From: an uncultured Bacteroidales bacterium
GTDB taxonomy: Bacteria > Bacteroidota > Bacteroidia > Bacteroidales > Bacteroidaceae
NCBI GenBank assembly: GCA_902800305.1
Contig: CADCDP010000028.1
Coordinates: forward strand, 50,696 to 114,695
DNA: 64,000 bases
Reading direction: 5' to 3'
The notes under the pieces are model-generated. The model did not search any database. It saw only the letters and a program-made list of their open reading frames with translations, and was not told the origin of the DNA. Below, one piece after another: positions 41,786-49,751 of this stretch (position 1 is the first letter of the stretch; the number at the start of each line of letters is the position of its first letter). The position numbers and the translations under genes are program-made.

Positions 41786-43219
41786 TTACAACATAGATTC
41801 CACGTCCTCTCCCGTGAACGGAGCCGACCAACCAACCTTCTTCAGCACCTTCTTTTCCAACCTTCGAGCCTTAGATGAGTCTCTCTTCAGGATCACAATT
41901 CGAGATTTATCCCCGGTACGCTCACGGTATGCACGAACATCACGCTTCCCTTCGGCAAGGATGGTAGGTTTGTCCCATTTTCCATGATAATGATTGAGAT
42001 ACTGACTTTCATACACATACACCACATTGTCATCCGTCCCATCACCATAGTTATAGCCGCACAGATAAGGGGCACCGAAAAAGTAGTTATCCGTGATGGT
42101 TAAAGTACGCGGCGCATTCTCATAGGAAAGGATGTTGGCGTCACGTGCTTGCGGTGTGGAAAACTCGTTTTCCCCCATCATGTAACAGAAGTTGTCGGAA
42201 AAAGAACAGTCAGTATATTTCGACTCATAATCGCCAGATGATGAGATGAAGTGTTCGAACGCCTGCCGACAATGGTAAAATCGGTTATTCACAAAATGAA
42301 TCCGCATCGGCTGTAACTTTTCCGTTGTCTTCCCTTGTATCGTCACGCCACAATCGTAAGTCCGGCTAATCAGGCAACCCGTCACCAAGTTATCGTGCGT
42401 GTTGCCACCAAACTCTATACCGTTGCCATAGCGTACCCAATATTGATAGCCAACCTGTATGGCACCGCCAATCAAGTCGAACTGGCAATTCTCTATCGTG
42501 GCATTCCATGCATTCGCCACTCCATGACGGGCAAAACCAACTACTGCGATATTCCGCAACACACATCCTTCCGCCCTCATCACGCCATGTTGCCCCATCG
42601 AGAAGCACAAATGCCCCATCTGACGAGGATCGACATTGGTCTTGAAATAAAGCTTTCCAAACGGATGCACTTTTACGGAATCTGTCTGATAATGGCTGTT
42701 GGTATAGAAATCTCCATCCGACATGAGCAAACTCTTATCCTTTACAAGATGCCCATACACTTGATCATGCTGTGCATCGTATATACAACCCACATCGTTA
42801 AACATGGAGTTCGGCTCATTATCACGCTGCAAGTAACCCACAAAGTTCTCTTCCTTCGTCAAGTCAAGCACCCAGCAACCATTTTGTCCGTCCAGTTGCC
42901 ACGCATTCACGTTCTTCAGAACCTTAAACCCACACAACATCGGCTTCTCCCCTTCTCCGTAAGACTCGAAAATCGTATAGCGGAACCCTGCCACATGCTC
43001 AAAAAACACATCCCCTGCCTTCAGCCTCACCTTCACAAAACTCTTCTCCTTCACGGCTCGAATACTCTTTAACGGTTTCTCCTCCGACAATCCATCGTTG
43101 GCATCCGACCCCACAGAAGATGATATATAATATGTGTGCTTCACTTGACTCTCCTTCACTGGTTGAGAGAAAGCCAACATGGAGAAAAAGGAAAACAATA
43201 GCAGAACCAACACCCTCAT
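41786..43219 (-). CDS. Right-handed parallel beta-helix protein
   Basis: This 477-aa secreted protein has a signal peptide (MRVLVLLLFSFFSMLAFSQ). A following SSVGSDANDGLSEEKPLKSI is common at the start of pectate-lyase-like proteins. Repeated short beta-strands with Asn/Gly turns (RNIAVVGFARHGVANAWNATIENC, DNLVTGCLISRTYDCGVTIQG) indicate a right-handed beta-helix. The fold occurs in polysaccharide lyases and epimerases, but I cannot point to a catalytic residue. It overlaps the GT2 stop by 4 nt (ATGA), so it is coupled to the glycan operon, suggesting it acts on the exported polymer. A longer start (43297) is unlikely. Confidence 0.8.
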   Translation of the reverse strand: MRVLVLLLFSFFSMLAFSQPVKESQVKHTYYISSSVGSDANDGLSEEKPLKSIRAVKEKSFVKVRLKAGDVFFEHVAGFRYTIFESYGEGEKPMLCGFKVLKNVNAWQLDGQNGCWVLDLTKEENFVGYLQRDNEPNSMFNDVGCIYDAQHDQVYGHLVKDKSLLMSDGDFYTNSHYQTDSVKVHPFGKLYFKTNVDPRQMGHLCFSMGQHGVMRAEGCVLRNIAVVGFARHGVANAWNATIENCQFDLIGGAIQVGYQYWVRYGNGIEFGGNTHDNLVTGCLISRTYDCGVTIQGKTTEKLQPMRIHFVNNRFYHCRQAFEHFISSSGDYESKYTDCSFSDNFCYMMGENEFSTPQARDANILSYENAPRTLTITDNYFFGAPYLCGYNYGDGTDDNVVYVYESQYLNHYHGKWDKPTILAEGKRDVRAYRERTGDKSRIVILKRDSSKARRLEKKVLKKVGWSAPFTGEDVESML

Positions 43220-44175
43220 CCCTTCAATGCCGTAAAGTATTTCGTAAAGATTTCTTTGGGAGTCTGCCTTGTCAAGATGCTTTTGAATACATTCCAATCA
43301 CCCACAGATAAGACATAATCAACATTTGGTCGTGGTTTCATCATTCCTTTTACTCGATGTACCACAAACTGGCAAAAAGCATGAAACCAATACCATAGGC
43401 TCAAAAAGACATACAATAAAGGCTTCCCTTGAGAATAAAAAATTGTATCACCTTTAGCATGAGCTGGACGTGTTGCAGTAAGAGTCATCGACAAAGATTT
43501 CCCTGACATACCCTCATAATGGATAATGCTCACGTCGGCATTTACAAAACAGCGAAATCCTGACTTGTTCAAACCATCAGACAATGCGATATCTTCTGGA
43601 CAGAAAAAATAACGTTCATCGAACCAACCCTTCTTCTTGAAAACATCCTTCTTAATAAGGAAAGCTGCACCAATTATATTATAAGTTTGAAATATTCCTT
43701 TTTGAATTGTTTTCGTTTCCTCCGTTCTCCTATTTTTAATATGCAAATCATATTGTATTATCGTTTTCCAATCCTCATACGGCTTGCCACACACCTGCAC
43801 TGCACCGTCTGGTCCAACGAGTACAGGACTAACAATCGCTACATCTTCTGGTAAACTTTCGATGGTCTCAACAAGGCTGTCTATTACGGGCATCTTCATC
43901 TCTGTGTCGTCGTTCACCACAAAACAGTACTTCCCTTGTGCTTGCCGAAGAGCGAGGTTGTTGTTCTCGGAAAAACCCCGAATCTCGTTGCTTTCAACTA
44001 CCTTCACCCACGGGAAGTCTGCCTTCAGTTTTGCCAAATTCTCTTCCGTAAACAAGTACGCCACCACAAACACCTCATAGCTCACCTTGCGGGTATATTC
44101 CCGTATGCTCCCCAAACAAGGATAAAGGTTCTGCAATTTGTTCATGCAGACAATAACGACGGAAACATCTGGCAT
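43216..44175 (-). CDS. Glycosyltransferase family 2 protein
   Basis: This 319-aa GT-A enzyme begins MPDVSVVIVCMNKLQNLYPC, with NNNLALRQAQGKYCFVVNDDTEM containing the DxD-like NDDTE. This is the WcaE/rhamnosyl-type subgroup of GT2, where the N-terminal ExxN pattern and NDDT are typical. It lies one base after the polymerase gene and overlaps the beta-helix gene by 4 nt. Part of the A+T-rich section. Confidence 0.88.
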   Translation of the reverse strand: MPDVSVVIVCMNKLQNLYPCLGSIREYTRKVSYEVFVVAYLFTEENLAKLKADFPWVKVVESNEIRGFSENNNLALRQAQGKYCFVVNDDTEMKMPVIDSLVETIESLPEDVAIVSPVLVGPDGAVQVCGKPYEDWKTIIQYDLHIKNRRTEETKTIQKGIFQTYNIIGAAFLIKKDVFKKKGWFDERYFFCPEDIALSDGLNKSGFRCFVNADVSIIHYEGMSGKSLSMTLTATRPAHAKGDTIFYSQGKPLLYVFLSLWYWFHAFCQFVVHRVKGMMKPRPNVDYVLSVGDWNVFKSILTRQTPKEIFTKYFTALKG

Positions 44176-44176
44176 A

Positions 44177-45535
44177 CTATTCTATTTTTTCTGGCAATTT
44201 TTTCCTCTTATGGTGCAAACCCTTCTTCCTAACCCGTCCCCCTGCAAAGCGTTTAGTATATCCAAATTTGTTCAAAAAGAGCGTAAGCAAAACAAGGAAC
44301 ACTATCAAGAAATTCCCTGATTCGTTTGCATATTCACCATAAAAGATACCCTTTCCTATATAGGCCGCCAATATAATCGACATAATTACCTGCATGACTG
44401 AAACTCGCCTGGTGCTCCAAAACGAATATCTAAGCATGACGTTCATCAACGCAGCGACAATCAAACAACCCCAGAATCCCACATTGAAATAGATAGTCCC
44501 CGCCAGACCATGGAAAATGTAAGTCGGGTTCGGGTATTTATAATAATCCATAATGTAGGTATCGAAAACGGTTACGCCCTCTCGGGTTGTTCCATCATCA
44601 TAGGGCAACCCAAGTAGTCTTCGAAACAAAGGAAATTGTTTATATCCCCAGAAAGGTTCCTTTAAATCGGGATATTCGAGTGCCATGAAGTTTAAGTTGG
44701 CCTCACCACAATAGCGGAACGTCGTCATCTCTTGCTCTATCCTGTCACCTTCACCGAAACGTGCATTCGTAATCATGCTGAAAATAGTGTAGATTGTTGG
44801 TATCACTATTAAGGCACTGACGGCGATAATCACTTTGACTTTTTTCGATATATAAGCATGAAAAAAGAAAAACACGATTGCCAACTCCATAAAAGAAAAA
44901 ACAATCGTTGCTCTCGATATCACAGAAAAGACGGTGCTCATCTTGAAGAGGAAATAAAGGCAAACGGAAATGACATCAACCACATTCAATCGTTTCAATA
45001 GAAAAATTCTTATACTTGCTATTGCTAACAATAAGATGGGCGTAGTACCAAATATACGCCCTATCAAGGCAATCAACAATGGTTGACCGGTTGTGTTCGT
45101 TCCATAAAGTTCGTCACGCATTTCTGCCAAGTCACGTCCAGAAAAGAATTTACGGACTGAATCAGGAATAACAAAAAGGAGATACACTCCTAAAATAATA
45201 CACAGCAAGCACTGGATACTCCATAATAACTGTCCGTTATACTGCACAAGCTTCTTGCACTTATCTATATCACACCTACACAAAGAAGTTATCAATAGAA
45301 AGTTGACAAGAAACAGATACAAACAAGCTTGTAGGGTACACACACTCTTCGATGAATATGTCATACCATACAATGGGCTGAAATAAAGTAACACAGAAAA
45401 TGTCGCTCCTATCACATACAGTGCAGAGACAATCGTGCTCAAATTGTGCCATTTGAACCTTATCCAACAAAACAGCAACAATCCCACATACAAACACAGA
45501 TTGATGATGATGACAAGATTCTCAGCGACCTGCAT
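44177..45535 (-). CDS. O-antigen/capsule polymerase (Wzy-like)
   Basis: This 452-aa protein has about ten to twelve hydrophobic segments separated by one larger extracytoplasmic loop (about residues 250-330) rich in aromatic and charged residues. That is the layout of Wzy polymerases that join repeat units at the periplasmic face. Sequence conservation in Wzy is always weak, so the call rests on topology and place: between two glycosyltransferases and with a flippase upstream. It overlaps the preceding GT2 by 14 nt. Confidence 0.75.
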   Translation of the reverse strand: MQVAENLVIIINLCLYVGLLLFCWIRFKWHNLSTIVSALYVIGATFSVLLYFSPLYGMTYSSKSVCTLQACLYLFLVNFLLITSLCRCDIDKCKKLVQYNGQLLWSIQCLLCIILGVYLLFVIPDSVRKFFSGRDLAEMRDELYGTNTTGQPLLIALIGRIFGTTPILLLAIASIRIFLLKRLNVVDVISVCLYFLFKMSTVFSVISRATIVFSFMELAIVFFFFHAYISKKVKVIIAVSALIVIPTIYTIFSMITNARFGEGDRIEQEMTTFRYCGEANLNFMALEYPDLKEPFWGYKQFPLFRRLLGLPYDDGTTREGVTVFDTYIMDYYKYPNPTYIFHGLAGTIYFNVGFWGCLIVAALMNVMLRYSFWSTRRVSVMQVIMSIILAAYIGKGIFYGEYANESGNFLIVFLVLLTLFLNKFGYTKRFAGGRVRKKGLHHKRKKLPEKIE

Positions 45536-46421
45536 TTTTCCTTTCCATATATCGAGGGTTAAACATTTGGCACAGCAACAAAAATAGGGGTATTCCAGCC
45601 TTCCCTAATGTGAAAAGTTCCTTCACAAATAGGCTCTTAGACTTCTTCAGCAATATCACCATCAATCCCCGCAAAGGCATTGGGACAAGTTTCACATGAT
45701 ACTTCTTCAGCAGCAGCTGCACCCTCGTCGCCACGTCTATCCTTATCAACAATTTTTCAAGTGTGTCTGCAAAGTCATAGCTTACCGACCCTTCGCGCAA
45801 TGTCAAGACATATAGCGGCTCATCCACCACAGAAATTTTTCTCGCCATACAACCTATCTGCATGGAGAAATAATAATCATTGCACACCTTCGTTTCATCA
45901 AAACGGATTTGATTCTTCACCACAAACGACCTCCGCACCATCTTTCCCCATGGCTCTGGATAGCGATAACGGAACAATCCTTCATCATGGGTTTGTGCAT
46001 ATTGTTTGAACAAATAGTCTCTTTCCACATTCCTGTCAGCCTCCTTCGTCACATCGTTGGAAAAGACACTGCGCACATTGAAATATACCACATCAGCATC
46101 GTCTGAGCAATGCCTATCCAGCATTTTGTCGAAACCTTCCACGAAGAAATCGTCAGAGTCAGCAAATACCAACCACGCCCCCGTCGCTTCTTTCATCCCA
46201 ATATTCCTTGCATGGCCAGCCCATCCCTTTTTGTCTGAACAAATGAAAGAAACGTTCTTCCTTTTCAAAAAGTCATACTTCGCCACATAGTCCTCCGACC
46301 GTGGACTATGGTCATCCACCACAACCACCTGCATGTCCTTCCTCTCCGGAATAGACTTTAAGAGTCTCTCCAAAAGGTCTGGCATGTTATAATGAGGGAT
46401 GATAATAGAATACTTTATCAC
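45522..46421 (-). CDS. Glycosyltransferase family 2 protein
   Basis: This 299-aa GT2 has YSIIIPHYNMPDLLERLL at the start, then DDHSPRSED and WLVFADSDDFFVEGFD (DxD). The C-terminal part is helical and basic. Translation is coupled: its start overlaps the acyltransferase stop by 4 nt. Donor sugar unknown. Confidence 0.9.
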   Translation of the reverse strand: MIKYSIIIPHYNMPDLLERLLKSIPERKDMQVVVVDDHSPRSEDYVAKYDFLKRKNVSFICSDKKGWAGHARNIGMKEATGAWLVFADSDDFFVEGFDKMLDRHCSDDADVVYFNVRSVFSNDVTKEADRNVERDYLFKQYAQTHDEGLFRYRYPEPWGKMVRRSFVVKNQIRFDETKVCNDYYFSMQIGCMARKISVVDEPLYVLTLREGSVSYDFADTLEKLLIRIDVATRVQLLLKKYHVKLVPMPLRGLMVILLKKSKSLFVKELFTLGKAGIPLFLLLCQMFNPRYMERKNAGR

Positions 46422-47164
46422 TGGTTGTTTTGTATTATCTTTAACTCAACTTTCCTTACCACTGTAGTCCCGTCAGGTATATTCTCTTTTACCAATGTCG
46501 TGTCATAGCCAACAATACACCCCTGTCCAATAGTCGTTCCTTTCAAGATTGAAGACCTCTCCCCTATCCACGTATCGCTACCAATCGTGACAGGACTCGT
46601 CTTCGGCTTTTCCAACACATCTCGCTTCAGGTATTGACCTCTCCATCTCGCCCTCCGCTGTTCCATTGGCTCTATCTCATGAGTGTTGGTATCCCATATT
46701 TTCACATAATAGCTAATTCCCACAAAATCGCCTAAGGAAACCTTTTCATCACAGCGCACTTCTGAATACTCGTTCAGATTGATATAATTGCCAAAATTCA
46801 CTATTCCACCAAAGCGCACCCAGAAACGCTGTGCCCTAATTCTATTGTGTGTCCCGAACACCACATTACCATTAGAGACAATGATTTGTTGCTTTATTGG
46901 CATCTCTCCATTGGAAAAAACAGACATCTCTCCTATTTTGACATGGCCTCCCGATAAGGCAAACAATACTTTATGAATAGACACACCTTTAGCGATGGAC
47001 ATCGTTGAACCTTTCTGTAGATGAATCTTTGAAAAGAGAATTTTCACGTCCTTTTCACAAGTAAAAGAAGATGTCTTATCTACATAGACATACGACCCGT
47101 AGAAAAGGTATTTCCACTTGATACAAAATAGTTTCTTCATCTTGTCTCCCCACCTGTTAGCCAT
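46418..47164 (-). CDS. Left-handed beta-helix acyltransferase
   Basis: This 248-aa protein has hexapeptide-repeat signatures, most clearly near the end (VTIGSDTWIGERSSILKGTTIGQGCIVGYDTTLVKE), plus an internal coil of such repeats (about 95-150) with TNTHEI, which may hold the catalytic His. It probably O-acetylates a sugar of the glycan. It overlaps the flippase by 8 nt. A second ATG (47140) with a GGGGAG ahead of it is a strong alternative start, giving MKKLFCIKWKYLFYG. Confidence 0.85.
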   Translation of the reverse strand: MANRWGDKMKKLFCIKWKYLFYGSYVYVDKTSSFTCEKDVKILFSKIHLQKGSTMSIAKGVSIHKVLFALSGGHVKIGEMSVFSNGEMPIKQQIIVSNGNVVFGTHNRIRAQRFWVRFGGIVNFGNYINLNEYSEVRCDEKVSLGDFVGISYYVKIWDTNTHEIEPMEQRRARWRGQYLKRDVLEKPKTSPVTIGSDTWIGERSSILKGTTIGQGCIVGYDTTLVKENIPDGTTVVRKVELKIIQNNQ

Positions 47165-48680
47165 GTCGCAGTACTTTTTCTTTTATCAATACTCTAAAAT
47201 ATGAACGTTCTGCACTTGGCAGTGCCAAATAATATGAGGAAACGGTAAATGTTATTGCCGATACCAGCAATGTTACGACAATTCTATAAGGAGCGTCTGT
47301 CATCACCGTTACCAACAGACATATTGCACAAGTTAAAACCACTGGAAGTAATATTCTACAGATGACATTTCGTATATAATAAAGAATGGAATAATCCATC
47401 AACACTTTTGCTAAGATAATACGGACAACTCCTGCGGTCAGTTCCACTAAAGCATATATACCCACCACATAATAGACTGACCACCCCTGCTTCAACAACA
47501 AATAACCCAAAGGCAAAATCAATAACTTCACAGCACCCACATAAATGGAGGACTCCTTCACAAACTTGCAAGCCTGAAAAGCAGAATGGATACCTACGGT
47601 CAGTTGGTCAAAAAGCATTGCCAAAAGAATCATCACACAAAAATTGCTTGAATACTGCGGCACATCCTTCAACCAAAGCTGTAGAATCTTTGGCATCTCA
47701 AAGATGCAGGGAATGGAGAAGAAAGCCAAAAGCAGAAAGCCATATTTGCAGGCGATGCTTGACAGTTTAAGCATTCTCTCATGGTCGCCCGCTCCTTCAG
47801 ACTTCATAATTTGCGGGTTAATGCTACGCATCATCGTCATCGAAAAGAAGTTGAGTTGAGCTGACACTTGATTAGCAACAGCGTATGCCGCATTGACAGC
47901 TGGACCTCTGAAGATGTTAAAAAGAACCGATAAACCTTGGTTCTTACTCATAGCCGTGATGGAACCAACAAGATTCCAACTCGCAAATCCTCCCAATTCT
48001 TTCAGCAATCGACCATCTATCCCACGTAGAGTGAAGTGCTTGCATTCATCAAATCGACTCATACAAATGATAAAATACATCACAAATGAAAGCACGGTGA
48101 TGAGTCCCATGCCAATGCCATATACCAACAGACAATCACCTTTCATATAAGTCAGGTAGATGGCAAGCAACAGCTTTTCGACAGATTCTAATATAGTAAC
48201 AAGCGCAATAAAAATCATCCTTTCATTCGCATTGATGGATGCTGTGTAAGGGACAGAGATGAAAGTAAAGAATATAGCCAGACTCGCAAGATGGAACACA
48301 ATTTGTGCCGTGTCCATTCTGTCGGCAGGTATCGTCAAATAATGGTTCAAAATGTATCCACCAAACAACTCCAACAGAAGAACCAACCCTAAACCTAACA
48401 CCGCATGTAAATAAAAACTATGATTAAATATTTTTATGAGCTTGGTAAAATCTTTTTTCCCTTGATAGAAGGATAAATATCTCTGGGTTGAAACCGTTAA
48501 GGCAGCATTCAAGAACGACAACATGGAAACAACGCCCATAATGACATTGAAGATACCATAATCGACCGTTCCCAAAGAGGCCAAAACGAGACGGACAGAA
48601 TACAATGAGATAATCATTGTGATTCCCATTTTGGCATACAAGACAAGCGTGTTGAATATAACCCTATTACTATTGGTCAT
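47157..48680 (-). CDS. Polysaccharide flippase (Wzx-like, MATE/PST family)
   Basis: This 507-aa protein has about 12-14 membrane segments. The family start is seen: NTLVLYAKMGITMIISLYSVRLVLASLG, then DYGIFNVIMGVVSMLSF and VSTQRYLSFYQGKKD. It moves the lipid-linked repeat unit across the inner membrane. It is the first gene of the operon, about 164 nt after its predicted transcript start. No UpxY/UpxZ-type regulators, common in Bacteroides capsule loci, are present. Confidence 0.92.
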   Translation of the reverse strand: MTNSNRVIFNTLVLYAKMGITMIISLYSVRLVLASLGTVDYGIFNVIMGVVSMLSFLNAALTVSTQRYLSFYQGKKDFTKLIKIFNHSFYLHAVLGLGLVLLLELFGGYILNHYLTIPADRMDTAQIVFHLASLAIFFTFISVPYTASINANERMIFIALVTILESVEKLLLAIYLTYMKGDCLLVYGIGMGLITVLSFVMYFIICMSRFDECKHFTLRGIDGRLLKELGGFASWNLVGSITAMSKNQGLSVLFNIFRGPAVNAAYAVANQVSAQLNFFSMTMMRSINPQIMKSEGAGDHERMLKLSSIACKYGFLLLAFFSIPCIFEMPKILQLWLKDVPQYSSNFCVMILLAMLFDQLTVGIHSAFQACKFVKESSIYVGAVKLLILPLGYLLLKQGWSVYYVVGIYALVELTAGVVRIILAKVLMDYSILYYIRNVICRILLPVVLTCAICLLVTVMTDAPYRIVVTLLVSAITFTVSSYYLALPSAERSYFRVLIKEKVLRHG

Positions 48681-48850
48681 AGTTTCCCTACCAGAATCTT
48701 TCCTATTAACGCTGAAAAGTTCTTTTTATTATAATATACTAAAAATCCTCCCCAGAAGCTATGTAAGTTGCTGGGAAAGTGGGGGTTGGGAGGTGGAAGG
48801 GTGTGACTTGGGAAAATTTTGTGGGGTTTTCGACAAGGCACATTGGGTTG

Positions 48851-48882
48851 CAAAGGTAAGAATTTCTTTCGGGATGGGCAAA
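48851..48882 (-). promoter_or_regulatory. Promoter of the polysaccharide operon
   Basis: On the minus strand TTTG (48882-48879), 20 nt, then TACCTTTG (48858-48851) match the consensus very well. Start predicted near 48844. Confidence 0.8.
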
Positions 48883-48887
48883 CATTG

Positions 48888-48932
48888 GGAGGGGAAAAAG
48901 GGGGGAGAGGGGGTGGGAATGGGGGAAAAGGG
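48888..48932 (+). repeat. G-run tract next to the polysaccharide promoter
   Basis: On the plus strand the segment has at least six runs of three to six G separated by one to five bases. Such a run pattern can fold as a G-quadruplex. It begins 6 bp from the -33 element of the operon promoter. Apart from the promoter and this tract, 48681-49013 shows only the mgtC hairpin and the operon leader. Confidence 0.6.
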
Positions 48933-48981
48933 ACAAAAAATAGTCTTTCTGCGGGGAGGAGAAGGCAAAGGGGGAGAATCT

Positions 48982-48996
48982 TGCGGGGAAGCCGCA
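48982..48996 (-). terminator. Weak hairpin after mgtC-type gene
   Basis: TGCGG (48982-48986) pairs with CCGCA (48992-48996) on the minus strand after the stop of the MgtC gene. The T-run is poor, so its strength is doubtful. Confidence 0.35.
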
Positions 48997-49013
48997 GGAC
49001 GCTGGAAGGTCAG

Positions 49014-49727
49014 TCAGTTGTTCACCTCGTTGGTGAGGGTGAGGGAGAGGATGTCGCCTTGGGCATGGAGGCGGTCGAACATGCGGATGAAGTCGGTCTT
49101 GTCGAGGCTGCGCACCATGAAGTTGATGATGGTGGTGCCTTGGGTGTAGTCGTAGCGGAAAAACTCGTCGGAGATGTGGACACGGAACTCTTGGAGGCAC
49201 TGGCGATAGGGGTCGGCATCCGTGACGATGCGGTTCACCTTGACACGCACGATTTTCTGTTCCTTCCCCTTGAAGAGATAACGTTCGCACCCCTCCAAGA
49301 GGGTGAGCACGAGGATGATGAGGACACTGGCGACGGTGGCCAGGAGGTACATGCCCGCACCGACCGCCAAGCCGATGCTGGCAGTCATCCACATGCCGGC
49401 AGCCGTGGTGAGACCGCGCACCGAACCTTTCATCTGGATGATGGCTCCGGCACCGAGGAAACCGATGCCCGAAATGACCTGTGCGGCGATACGTCCGGGG
49501 TCGCCGTTCTTCAGTCCGAGGTATTCCTGCGGGATGTAGATGGAGACGAGCATGGCCAGCGTGGCACCCATGCAGATGAGGGCGAAGGTACGCATACCTG
49601 CTATCTGTCCCTTCTGACGACGCTCCAGTCCGACCACAGCACCCAGCACCATGCTAAGCAGCAACTTGAACACCGATCCTACCACGTTCACATTCTGGTC
49701 GTTCACCTGTGCCAATATTTCTTCCAT
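49014..49727 (-). CDS. MgtC/SapB family membrane protein
   Basis: This 237-aa protein has the MgtC core: GAVVGLERRQKGQIAGMRTFALICMGATL (first helices) and AAQVISGIGFLGAGAII, with about five membrane helices. A C-terminal cytosolic domain of about 90 aa follows (IVRVKVNRIVTDADPYRQCL), resembling ACT-like domains of the longer MgtC proteins. Members are linked to Mg2+ starvation survival and virulence in other bacteria. It starts 24 nt after the GH2 gene. Confidence 0.92.
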   Translation of the reverse strand: MEEILAQVNDQNVNVVGSVFKLLLSMVLGAVVGLERRQKGQIAGMRTFALICMGATLAMLVSIYIPQEYLGLKNGDPGRIAAQVISGIGFLGAGAIIQMKGSVRGLTTAAGMWMTASIGLAVGAGMYLLATVASVLIILVLTLLEGCERYLFKGKEQKIVRVKVNRIVTDADPYRQCLQEFRVHISDEFFRYDYTQGTTIINFMVRSLDKTDFIRMFDRLHAQGDILSLTLTNEVNN

Positions 49728-49751
49728 GTCCTTTTTATGCCGCTTTCTTGC

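Noticed and set aside
37041..48680. Bacteroides-type phase-variable capsule locus
   Set aside because: No UpxY/UpxZ-type regulators and no invertible promoter between inverted repeats were seen at 48681-48882.
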